Positions 33,060 to 39,887 of a stretch of DNA of 46,144 nucleotides are shown here, in pieces. The stretch comes from an uncultured Bariatricus sp. (lineage in GTDB: Bacteria; Bacillota; Clostridia; Lachnospirales; Lachnospiraceae). The stretch spans positions 1 to 46,144 of the forward strand of contig CAKRCD010000016.1 in assembly GCA_934307065.1 (NCBI GenBank). Direction: 5' to 3'. Made by a program: the position numbers and the translations under genes. Position 1 is the stretch's first letter, and each line of letters starts with the position of its first letter. The notes beneath the pieces were generated by a model that saw nothing but the letters and a program-made list of their open reading frames with translations, searched no databases and was not told where the DNA came from.

Positions 33060-34076
33060 TTAATTAAATCCAATCAATCTTCTCGCTACAATATATGCAA
33101 GTGATGAAATCTTTCTGCCTGATTTTCCCGGCAGATTCATAGTCTGTCCCAAAATACCATAACGTATTTTCCAGTAGGTCTTATAATCTGTCCTCTTCAG
33201 ATACTGCCATAACTCTTTCTTCTTCTCCAGATTTTCTTCTTTCTTAGAACGAATCAGCAGAATAGAAGAAACTGTCATCATAATTGCCAGGTAATTAATC
33301 ATATACTGACGCAGCTTCTTATTTGTAATATTTTTCATTGTGTACATATCAATCATGCTCTTGGTTACAAAAATCTGCTGGTCCACGCGTCCAATCATAA
33401 CCTTTTCATTTACCGACTGGTCTTCCCTGCCGATGTAGTAGCGATAGAAATCCACATCCAGATAGTACATTTTCCGTACATGTGGGAGTGGATAATATAC
33501 ATAAATATTATCTACATAAAAGGTATGCTTTGGAAGCCGGAGCTGAATCAACTGCAAGAATTCTGTACGGTAAATAACAGAATGCATCAGGATATACTGT
33601 CCCAGATGGAAACGTTTTATATCATTCCAGCTGAAAATCATATCCTGTGGAAGCACATTCCGATATTCGATGACCTTCTTATGTTCCATACCTTCTTTTT
33701 CGTAAACATAGTTAGAAATCAACATATCAATTTCTTCATTATTTGTTTCAAATTTCTTTAATACTTCCAATATTTTACAAAGAGCCTCTTCATTTACCCA
33801 GTCATCACTGTCTACGACCTTAAAATATTTTCCGGTTGCATGCTCCAGACCGGTATTGACCGCATCCCCATGACCACCGTTTTCTTTATCTACTGCTTTG
33901 ATGATAGTCGGATACTTTGCTTCGAATTCATGTGCGATTTCTGATGTACGGTCCTTTGAACCATCATTTACAATAATGATTTCCACATCTTCTCCGCCCT
34001 TTAAAATGGATTCCACTGCATTGGCCATATAAGCTTCTGAATTATAACATGGAATCGCAAAAGATATATATTTCAT
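33060..34076 (-). CDS. Family 2 glycosyltransferase
   Basis: 338 residues with a GT-A fold. SFAIPCYNSEAYMANAVESIL opens the domain, IIIVNDGSKDRT binds the nucleotide sugar, GGHGDAVNTGLEHATGKYFKVVDSDDW holds the DxD-type metal site, and the rest is helical. No membrane segment is obvious. Such enzymes build cell-surface glycans; the sugar is unknown. AGGAGG precedes the ATG. It is the first gene of a two-gene unit with the Csp-like protease. Confidence 0.9.
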   Translation of the reverse strand: MKYISFAIPCYNSEAYMANAVESILKGGEDVEIIIVNDGSKDRTSEIAHEFEAKYPTIIKAVDKENGGHGDAVNTGLEHATGKYFKVVDSDDWVNEEALCKILEVLKKFETNNEEIDMLISNYVYEKEGMEHKKVIEYRNVLPQDMIFSWNDIKRFHLGQYILMHSVIYRTEFLQLIQLRLPKHTFYVDNIYVYYPLPHVRKMYYLDVDFYRYYIGREDQSVNEKVMIGRVDQQIFVTKSMIDMYTMKNITNKKLRQYMINYLAIMMTVSSILLIRSKKEENLEKKKELWQYLKRTDYKTYWKIRYGILGQTMNLPGKSGRKISSLAYIVARRLIGFN

Positions 34077-34236
34077 TACTAATTTCCTCCTGAAATACCG
34101 TTGTTCTCGTCAAGTATATCGCATTTTTTCCTATATTTCCAACATATTTCCGCAAAAAAGCAAATCTTTTGAATTTCCTTTTTTTACGTTCATATTTTGT
34201 TCATTTTTATTTCAAAATTCTTTCATTTGTTAAACA

Positions 34237-34378
34237 TTGTTTCTTCACAACTCTGTTATATACTTAAACCATCAAATAAATAAGACAACTTCTTAAAATT
34301 GATATATACTTTTTCATAATACATGCCGGGAATCGGGAAGCCGATTACCCGGCATCCTCCCTTTTATAAGGTTTTTTT
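34237..34378 (+). ncRNA. Candidate small RNA in a gene-free region
   Basis: The 340-base stretch 34077-34415 has no gene. On the plus strand it holds a promoter-like TTGTTT (34237-34242), 16 bases, TATACT (34259-34264). A 14-base imperfect hairpin (34323-34355, ATGCCGGGAATCGG / CCGATTACCCGGCAT) follows, then CCTCCC, a small CCTT/AAGG stem and seven T (34372-34378). This could be a transcript of about 105 bases with an anti-Shine-Dalgarno CCUCCC. On the minus strand the same hairpin might only be the terminator of the upstream gene, but it has no T run there. Speculative. Confidence 0.3.
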
Positions 34379-34415
34379 CTTTTATGAAACTTATTCTCTT
34401 TTACAGAGCATATTT

Positions 34416-35444
34416 TTATGGAGTTTCCAATAACATCTCTTTTGATTCTTCTGATTCTTCAGTCATCACACCTTCTGTATCGGAATCTTTGTCCGATATT
34501 TTCTCATCCTCATCAATTTCAATATGGTACTTTGTTAATAATCCCTTTATCTCTTCTGCCTTTTTCTCCTTTTCTTGGATTTGTTCTCTCAACTTCTGGT
34601 ACTCTTTCAGACAAGCATCAATATTATCAACCAACGTGTCTTTTGTCCCTTTGACCTTCATCATCGACAACTTTGATTGTACACGTTGCAGATTCGCAGT
34701 ATTTATTCTCTTCTTCATCCACTCCTTTTCGACTGATATCCTAGCGCAGGACTGTACAGTTCTCCGATTTCCGACGCCAATTCCTGCAATCACACCAATA
34801 AGTCCTAATATCAGAAAAATCTTCCTCAAAATATTTAACTTTCGTTTTCCTGTTCCTGATTTTCTCGCCTTTTCTTTTCCCTTTTGCAGTCTTCCTGACT
34901 CTTTTTCCACCCAGGCAAGACAGTCTGCCGTATTCTTTTCTGTCAGGCATTTTTCAATCATCTGCCGGATATACCATTCCTCTATTCTGGAAAATTCATC
35001 TTGGAACTTTCCCTGCGTCCGCAGAAACTGTATACTTTTTCCGAATCCATACAAATCATCTTCCCGTTCCATAGTCTGCGTCAGCACTTGTTCTTTACGC
35101 ACAAATAAATTTCTAAAATCCCGCTTCTGCATTCTTTTTACCAAATCGGCACTTTCTTTGGCGCTGACATCTAAAAGGTAAATATCTCCTTTTTCTGCAA
35201 TGATAAAAGCCAATGGATTCACATACCCATAACACGACACACTATTCTTTCCCTCACTTTTATAAAACAGTCTTAACTGCTCTGCCATGCCATAGATTAA
35301 GTGGTAAAATTCTATCCCCGACATCATCTCTGTTTCTTTTACATGCTGCATGAGAGAAACACCTTTTCGCATACTGTTGATTTGATAACACTGATTTCCC
35401 TGATTTAAAAACTCAAAAACTGCATAATCTGTTAATTCTGTCAC
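34416..35444 (-). CDS. Membrane protein with a degenerate protein-kinase-like domain
   Basis: 342 residues from the GTG at 35444. AGGAGG lies 6 bases before this GTG, while an ATG 33 bases upstream has no such site. Residues 1-190 look like a reduced protein kinase: YGYVNPLAFIIAEKGDIYLLDVS stands where catalytic and DFG loops would be, and DDLYGFGKSIQFLRTQ matches the DIYSLG helix of kinases. The lysine, HRD and DFG residues are missing, so it is a pseudokinase at best. One membrane helix follows (about 208-230), then a coiled-coil, charged C-terminus (270-342). The layout recalls EssB/YukC, but no other type VII secretion gene is present. Function unknown. Confidence 0.7.
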   Translation of the reverse strand: MTELTDYAVFEFLNQGNQCYQINSMRKGVSLMQHVKETEMMSGIEFYHLIYGMAEQLRLFYKSEGKNSVSCYGYVNPLAFIIAEKGDIYLLDVSAKESADLVKRMQKRDFRNLFVRKEQVLTQTMEREDDLYGFGKSIQFLRTQGKFQDEFSRIEEWYIRQMIEKCLTEKNTADCLAWVEKESGRLQKGKEKARKSGTGKRKLNILRKIFLILGLIGVIAGIGVGNRRTVQSCARISVEKEWMKKRINTANLQRVQSKLSMMKVKGTKDTLVDNIDACLKEYQKLREQIQEKEKKAEEIKGLLTKYHIEIDEDEKISDKDSDTEGVMTEESEESKEMLLETP

Positions 35445-35655
35445 AAAAGTCCTCCTGTTCCTGATTATCACTATCATTTACAAGATAACTGGGGTTGTAA
35501 ACCGAGCTTCGGTTTTGAAATTAAGAATTGTTTTAGAATGGACTTCATCATACACTTTTTTTTCCAGTTTTTCAATCCTATTTATAAATATTTTATCTAT
35601 ATAAAAGAGAAGAAAGTAAAAGCAAATATTTAAAACAATTTTTTTCAACTTTTTA

Positions 35656-35684
35656 TTGACAATGTAACAGCTTTGCTATATAAT
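35656..35684 (+). promoter_or_regulatory. Consensus promoter of tRNA-Arg
   Basis: TTGACA (35656-35661), a spacer of exactly 17 bases and TATAAT (35679-35684), both perfect. The tRNA begins 42 bases further on. Confidence 0.92.
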
Positions 35685-35725
35685 AATTTTTGTTGCGAGA
35701 GAGATATCGTAACAGAAGTAAATAT

Positions 35726-35799
35726 GTGCGCTTAGCTCAGCTGGATAGAGCGTTTGGCTACGGACCAAAAGGTCGGGGGTTCGAATCCTCTAGCGCACG
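35726..35799 (+). tRNA. tRNA-Arg (anticodon ACG)
   Basis: A complete cloverleaf: acceptor GTGCGCT pairs with AGCGCAC, D arm GCTC...GAGC, anticodon stem TTTGG/CCAAA with loop CTACGGA, and T arm GGGGG-TTCGAAT-CCTCT. The anticodon is ACG, which after conversion to inosine reads CGU, CGC and CGA. CCA is not encoded. It stands alone between its own promoter and terminator. Confidence 0.96.
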
Positions 35800-35805
35800 G
35801 TACAG

Positions 35806-35837
35806 AACAGTTCTTTTGAGAGAAAGAGCTGTTTTTT
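35806..35837 (+). terminator. Terminator of tRNA-Arg
   Basis: Stem AACAGTTCTTT / AAAGAGCTGTT followed by TTTT, starting 7 bases after the tRNA. Confidence 0.85.
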
Positions 35838-35895
35838 ATTTATGTAAAGCACCCAGCAAAGCATGTTTCTTACAGTCATACAATTGACAACACTC

Positions 35896-35946
35896 AAAAA
35901 TGCTATGCACCGGAAAACTTGCCATTTCCAACTGCATAGCATTTTT
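35896..35946 (-). terminator. Terminator after sufB
   Basis: A perfect 14-base stem AAAAATGCTATGCA / TGCATAGCATTTTT with a 23-base loop that itself contains GGAAA/TTTCC. It lies 22 bases past the sufB stop codon. Confidence 0.85.
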
Positions 35947-35967
35947 AGTTTCTATATTCGTTTATTC

Positions 35968-36885
35968 CTACTTCAAGAATCCATTTACAATCTGTTCTTC
36001 TGCTTCCGCTTCTGTCAGTCCCAGCGTCATCAGCTTAATAATCTGTTCCCCTGCAATCTTTCCAATCGCGGCTTCATGAATGAGTGCTGCGTCCGGATTA
36101 TTGGCTGTAATTTCCGGAATCGCACTGATATTGGCATTATCCATGATAATTGCATCACATTCTGTATGTCCGCTACATTTTGCGTTTCCATGGATAATAG
36201 ACTTAAATACCTGTACAGAATGGTCGCGCGCTACTGCTCTTGAAACTACATTGGCACTGGAATCATCTCCATTTAAGTCAATTTCAAATAAGCTCTCGGC
36301 CTTCTGGTTACCATGTGTCATTAATCGTTCTGTAACGGTAATTTTCGCACCTTTCGCAAGTTTTGCGCTGGTCTTACGAACAGTAGAATCCACACCTTTA
36401 ATCTGGACAGATTCAAACTCCATCGTGCTTCCTTCTCCCAGTTCAATGATGGTCTGCGGATTCATAATACGTGCACCATTTCCATCACCGCTTCCGTAAT
36501 GCTTTTCCACATACTGGACACGAGCATTCTTTCCGATAAAGAAACGATGGATTCCATCATGCTTACTGTCTTCGTTTCCTGCATTATGAATACCGCATCC
36601 TGCTACGATAACCACATCGCAGTCATCTCCTACAAAAAAATCATTATATACCATTTCCTTTAATCCAGAAGCACTGACAACAACCGGAATATGCACACTC
36701 TCTTTCTTGGTTCCCGGTTTAATAATAATATCAATTCCGGAAACATCCGTCTTAGACACAATATCAATATTTGCTGTTGTATTTCTTGCTGCGCTTTCAC
36801 CGTTGGCACGGATATTATAAGCCCCGGTCGGGATCTCGTGAAGTCCCGCTACCGCTTCCAGCAACTGTTTCTGTATCACATCCAT
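35968..36885 (-). CDS. sufB: SufB-type Fe-S cluster scaffold protein (two-gene SUF system)
   Basis: 305 residues, shorter than E. coli SufB (about 495) or SufD (about 420). It keeps the beta-helix core and the C-terminal GHTECDAIIMDNANISAIPEI and ALIHEAAIGKI segments conserved in SufB/SufD. With SufC it would form a minimal SufBC complex, of the type described as SMS in anaerobes. No sufD, sufS or sufU lies next to it. The start is 2 bases after the sufC stop. Product class is firm; whether SmsB is the better name needs a phylogeny. Confidence 0.92.
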   Translation of the reverse strand: MDVIQKQLLEAVAGLHEIPTGAYNIRANGESAARNTTANIDIVSKTDVSGIDIIIKPGTKKESVHIPVVVSASGLKEMVYNDFFVGDDCDVVIVAGCGIHNAGNEDSKHDGIHRFFIGKNARVQYVEKHYGSGDGNGARIMNPQTIIELGEGSTMEFESVQIKGVDSTVRKTSAKLAKGAKITVTERLMTHGNQKAESLFEIDLNGDDSSANVVSRAVARDHSVQVFKSIIHGNAKCSGHTECDAIIMDNANISAIPEITANNPDAALIHEAAIGKIAGEQIIKLMTLGLTEAEAEEQIVNGFLK

Positions 36886-36887
36886 CT

Positions 36888-37613
36888 CTAGTTTCTCCCT
36901 TTACATAAATTTACTGCATTGGAGCTTCCCAGAAGCTTCGGCAGAATCTCATCTTTCTTTCCATGCTCGGTAACCTGTCCGTCACCAATTACCATAATCT
37001 CATCGGCAATATTTAAAATCCGCTCCTGATGAGAAATAATCAGAATGGACCCCTGAATCTGTTCATGCATTTTCTCAAATACCTGGATCAGGTTCTGGAA
37101 ACTCCACAAATCAATTCCTGCCTCCGGCTCATCAAACACTGACATCTTTGTTCCTCTGGCAAAAACGGTAGCAATCTCAATTCGCTTTAATTCTCCACCA
37201 GAAAGGCTTGCATCAATTTCTCTGTTAATATAGTCTTTTGCGCAAAGACCCACCTTGGATAAATACTCACAGGCGCCACTGATTGTCATTTCTTTTCCGC
37301 TTGCAAGCCGAATCAAATCCAGTACCGTCACACCTTTAAAACGGACCGGCTGCTGAAATGCATAGCTGATTCCCATATTTGCACGTTCTGTAATATTCTT
37401 ATCTGTGATATCTACTCCGTCCAGAAGAATCTGTCCGGATGTTGGCTTCTGAATCCCCGCAATCAATCTTGCCAAGGTAGACTTTCCCCCGCCGTTTGGT
37501 CCTGTAATTACGGTAAACTTTCCATCAGGAATCACAAAACTGATATCTTTGATAATTTCCTTCTCTGCGCCGTTCTGCGGTACTTCAAAAGACACATGTT
37601 TTAACTCTAACAT
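36888..37613 (-). CDS. sufC: SufC-type Fe-S assembly ATPase
   Basis: 241 residues from the ATG at 37613, where GGGAGG lies at the right distance; an upstream in-frame ATG has no homology. It is a soluble ABC ATPase: Walker A GPNGGGKST, Q-loop YAFQQPVRFKG, signature LSGGELKRIEIATVF, Walker B MSVFDEPEAGIDLWS, H-loop LIISHQERIL. The E-A-GID pattern after Walker B is typical of SufC. It energises Fe-S cluster assembly on the SufB-type scaffold encoded directly downstream. Confidence 0.94.
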   Translation of the reverse strand: MLELKHVSFEVPQNGAEKEIIKDISFVIPDGKFTVITGPNGGGKSTLARLIAGIQKPTSGQILLDGVDITDKNITERANMGISYAFQQPVRFKGVTVLDLIRLASGKEMTISGACEYLSKVGLCAKDYINREIDASLSGGELKRIEIATVFARGTKMSVFDEPEAGIDLWSFQNLIQVFEKMHEQIQGSILIISHQERILNIADEIMVIGDGQVTEHGKKDEILPKLLGSSNAVNLCKGRN

Positions 37614-37733
37614 GTTTTTCCTCCCATCAATAATTTCGCCCAATACAAAATTATGCATTTTATACTTTAACTTATAGTCTTAACCTATATCTTACCAATA
37701 ATTTTGTCTTTTTACAAGCGAAATACCCATGAT

Positions 37734-38765
37734 TTAGCAATCTTCTGCGATTTTATCTATTAAACGTACCGTATCTTCCCAGCCAATACATGGGTCTGTA
37801 ATGGATTGTCCATACGTCATATGACTTCCAATATCCTGCCGCCCTTCCACAAGATAGCTTTCCACCATAACACCCTTTATCAGATTCCGAAGTTCTGCAT
37901 TATATTTTCTTGTATGCAATACTTCTCCCACAATCCGAAGCTGTTCGTGATGCTGTTTATTCGAATTGGAATGATTGGCATCCACGATCACAGCCGGATT
38001 TTTCAAATTCTTCTCCTTATACATTTTAGAAAGACGCCAGATATCCTCATAATGATAATTCGGAATCGTTGTTCCATATTTATCCACTCCACCACGAAGA
38101 ATCGCATGTGCCAGTTCATTTCCATCAGTGCTTACATCCATCCCACGGTAAATAAAACGGTGACCGTTCTGTGCTGCAACAATAGAATTTAACATAACCG
38201 ATAAATCCCCACTGGTAGGGTTCTTCATTCCAATCGGAATATCCATGCCGCTTGCCGTAAGACGGTGCTGCTGATTTTCCACTGAACGTGCGCCAATAGC
38301 TTCATATGACAAAATGTCATCCAGATAGCTTCGATTTTCCGGATACAACATTTCATCTGCTGAAGTCAAATGGGTCTCTTCCATAGCCCGGATATGTAAT
38401 TTACGGATGGCAATGATTCCTGCCAGCAAATCCGGTGCCTTGTCCGGGTCAGGCTGATGCAGCATCCCCTTGTATCCCTCTCCCGTGGTTCTCGGTTTAT
38501 TGGTATAAATTCTTGGAATCAACATTAGCTTATCTGAAACCTTCTCGTTTACCTTTGCAAGTCTCTCAACATACTCACACACTGAATCTTCGTTATCCGC
38601 AGAACATGGACCGATAATTACCATAAATTTATCGCTCTTCCCGGTAAATATATCACGGATTTCTTTATCCCGTTCCTGTTTGATTTTCTTTAATTTATCG
38701 GATAATGGATATTCTGCTTTCAAATCTGCAGGAAACGGTAATTCATTATTTACTTTCATTCCCAT
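37734..38765 (-). CDS. aroG: 3-deoxy-7-phosphoheptulonate synthase (DAHP synthase, type I)
   Basis: 343 residues from the ATG at 38765, with GGAG 8 bases upstream; the frame is open 40 codons further, but that part is promoter region. It joins phosphoenolpyruvate and erythrose 4-phosphate to start the shikimate pathway. IIGPCSADNEDSVCEY, PRIYTNKPRTTGEGYKG, GARSVENQQHR, GMKNPTSGD, VDANHSNSNKQ with a metal His, and VMVESYLVEGRQDI are the classical AroFGH motifs. The gene stands alone, and no other aro gene is near. No leader peptide or T-box is seen in front of it. Confidence 0.96.
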   Translation of the reverse strand: MGMKVNNELPFPADLKAEYPLSDKLKKIKQERDKEIRDIFTGKSDKFMVIIGPCSADNEDSVCEYVERLAKVNEKVSDKLMLIPRIYTNKPRTTGEGYKGMLHQPDPDKAPDLLAGIIAIRKLHIRAMEETHLTSADEMLYPENRSYLDDILSYEAIGARSVENQQHRLTASGMDIPIGMKNPTSGDLSVMLNSIVAAQNGHRFIYRGMDVSTDGNELAHAILRGGVDKYGTTIPNYHYEDIWRLSKMYKEKNLKNPAVIVDANHSNSNKQHHEQLRIVGEVLHTRKYNAELRNLIKGVMVESYLVEGRQDIGSHMTYGQSITDPCIGWEDTVRLIDKIAEDC

Positions 38766-38885
38766 TTTGTATTCTCCTTTTGTATTCTTTGTCGCTTTAA
38801 AGTGCAAAACTATATTAACACTTCTATATTTATAATGCAAGACTAAAAAAGCTGCACTAAATCTTTTTGGTATATGTCTAATCAC

Positions 38886-38914
38886 AAAAATAGAGAGCCG
38901 CAGCTCTCCATTTT
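38886..38914 (-). terminator. Terminator after the DUF2325 gene
   Basis: Minus strand stem AATGGAGAGC / GCTCTCTATTTTT with loop TGCG, 22 bases past the DUF2325 stop codon. Confidence 0.75.
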
Positions 38915-38935
38915 ATTTCATTTATAATGCTTCAT

Positions 38936-39238
38936 TTAACACGCGTATGCCCCTCTCAAATCCTGGACATTTTCCTCAAGAATATTCTTAAGTGCAGACA
39001 TCGAACTGGTATGACACCGCACGATACGCACATCCTGTCCCTTTGTTTCACTCAACGCATTTCTAATCATTTTATGCGATACGGTACTTGTGAATAAAAC
39101 CATCAAGTCTGGACTTCCTATCCCTTTCAGACTGCTTTTCTGCTTTGGATAAACCTTTGCATCACATTCGTATTCTTCACACAGGTTCTTATACTGACGA
39201 ACCATACATTCATTTCCACCAATAATTACTACACTCAA
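38936..39238 (-). CDS. DUF2325 domain protein
   Basis: 100 residues, a whole DUF2325 domain with VVIIGGNECMVRQYKNLCEEY at the start and DLMVLFTSTVSHKMIRNAL in the middle. DUF2325 is an alpha/beta domain of unknown function; related short proteins often sit near metal or redox genes. The start is TTG at 39238, with GGGAG 8 bases upstream. It follows the Fur-like gene by 48 bases and is probably the last gene of the feo operon. Confidence 0.8.
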   Translation of the reverse strand: MSVVIIGGNECMVRQYKNLCEEYECDAKVYPKQKSSLKGIGSPDLMVLFTSTVSHKMIRNALSETKGQDVRIVRCHTSSMSALKNILEENVQDLRGAYAC

Positions 39239-39286
39239 GCTTTCATCTCCCTTCGGAATCGTTATGTGTTATTGTTTGCTGCTTTA

Positions 39287-39673
39287 TTACATCATACTCA
39301 GAACTTTTACCTGCCTGCCTTCTGTCAGTCCACACTGAAGCATTCCAGCCTCCAAAACTTTTTCCATCATATCCGGTTCCAGCTTAATCACGGAACCATC
39401 TTCCAGTTCCACCATGCATCCCGGAAATAATTTTTCTTCTGTACAAACCTGATATGGAATCCGGCGTTTCAAAGCACCAATCTTTTCCAATGCTTCTACG
39501 GTACGGTAAACCGTTGCCATTCCAATTCCAGGTTCCTGTCTGGTTGCTTCAAAGTAAACTTCTTTACAGCATTTACAGGTATCGCTGAGAATAATATCAA
39601 TCAAGAGTTCTCTTTGTTTGGTAATTCGGAAGCCCTGCTCTCGCAACTTTTCTATAATTGTGCTCTTCTGCAT
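39287..39673 (-). CDS. Fur-family regulator lacking the usual metal ligands
   Basis: 128 residues. The winged-helix DNA-binding half is normal: GFRITKQRELLIDIIL and GMATVYRTVEALEKIGALKR. The dimerisation half is atypical. Where Fur has HHDH and a CxxC zinc site, this protein has QVCTEEKLFPGCMVELEDGSVIKL, with no histidine cluster. A CKCC motif stands at about residues 33-36. It may sense a different signal or use cysteines. It is encoded right after feoB and its Cys-rich peptide, so it likely acts on iron uptake. Confidence 0.87.
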   Translation of the reverse strand: MQKSTIIEKLREQGFRITKQRELLIDIILSDTCKCCKEVYFEATRQEPGIGMATVYRTVEALEKIGALKRRIPYQVCTEEKLFPGCMVELEDGSVIKLEPDMMEKVLEAGMLQCGLTEGRQVKVLSMM

Positions 39674-39683
39674 AGTCTTTCCT

Positions 39684-39827
39684 TTACTTCATATGGCAAT
39701 GACCACTGCAGTGTTTACAATCCTGACCGCATTGCAGAGACTTTCCTGCTTTTTTATCTTTTATCATGCTTCTGACAACCAAAGTAATAACTCCTATCAG
39801 TGCGAGTAATACAACTGCTGTTCCCAT
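39684..39827 (-). CDS. FeoB-associated Cys-rich membrane protein
   Basis: A 47-residue protein between feoB and the Fur-like gene: one membrane helix (2-19, GTAVVLLALIGVITLVVR), a short charged segment, and a C-terminal tail LQCGQDCKHCSGHCH with four cysteines and two histidines. This is the small FeoB-associated (FeoC-replacing) family found after feoB in Firmicutes. AGGAGG lies 9 bases before the ATG at 39827. It probably helps FeoB or binds Fe2+ at the membrane. Confidence 0.88.
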   Translation of the reverse strand: MGTAVVLLALIGVITLVVRSMIKDKKAGKSLQCGQDCKHCSGHCHMK

Positions 39828-39887
39828 TTTTCTGCGCCTCCTGATTTAAATTTAATAAAATTGTTTTATTGTTTTGCCTGTTTTAAT

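Noticed and set aside
34384..35181. 265-codon open frame on the plus strand
   Set aside because: It is antisense to the pseudokinase-like gene, Ser/Phe-rich and without recognisable domains.
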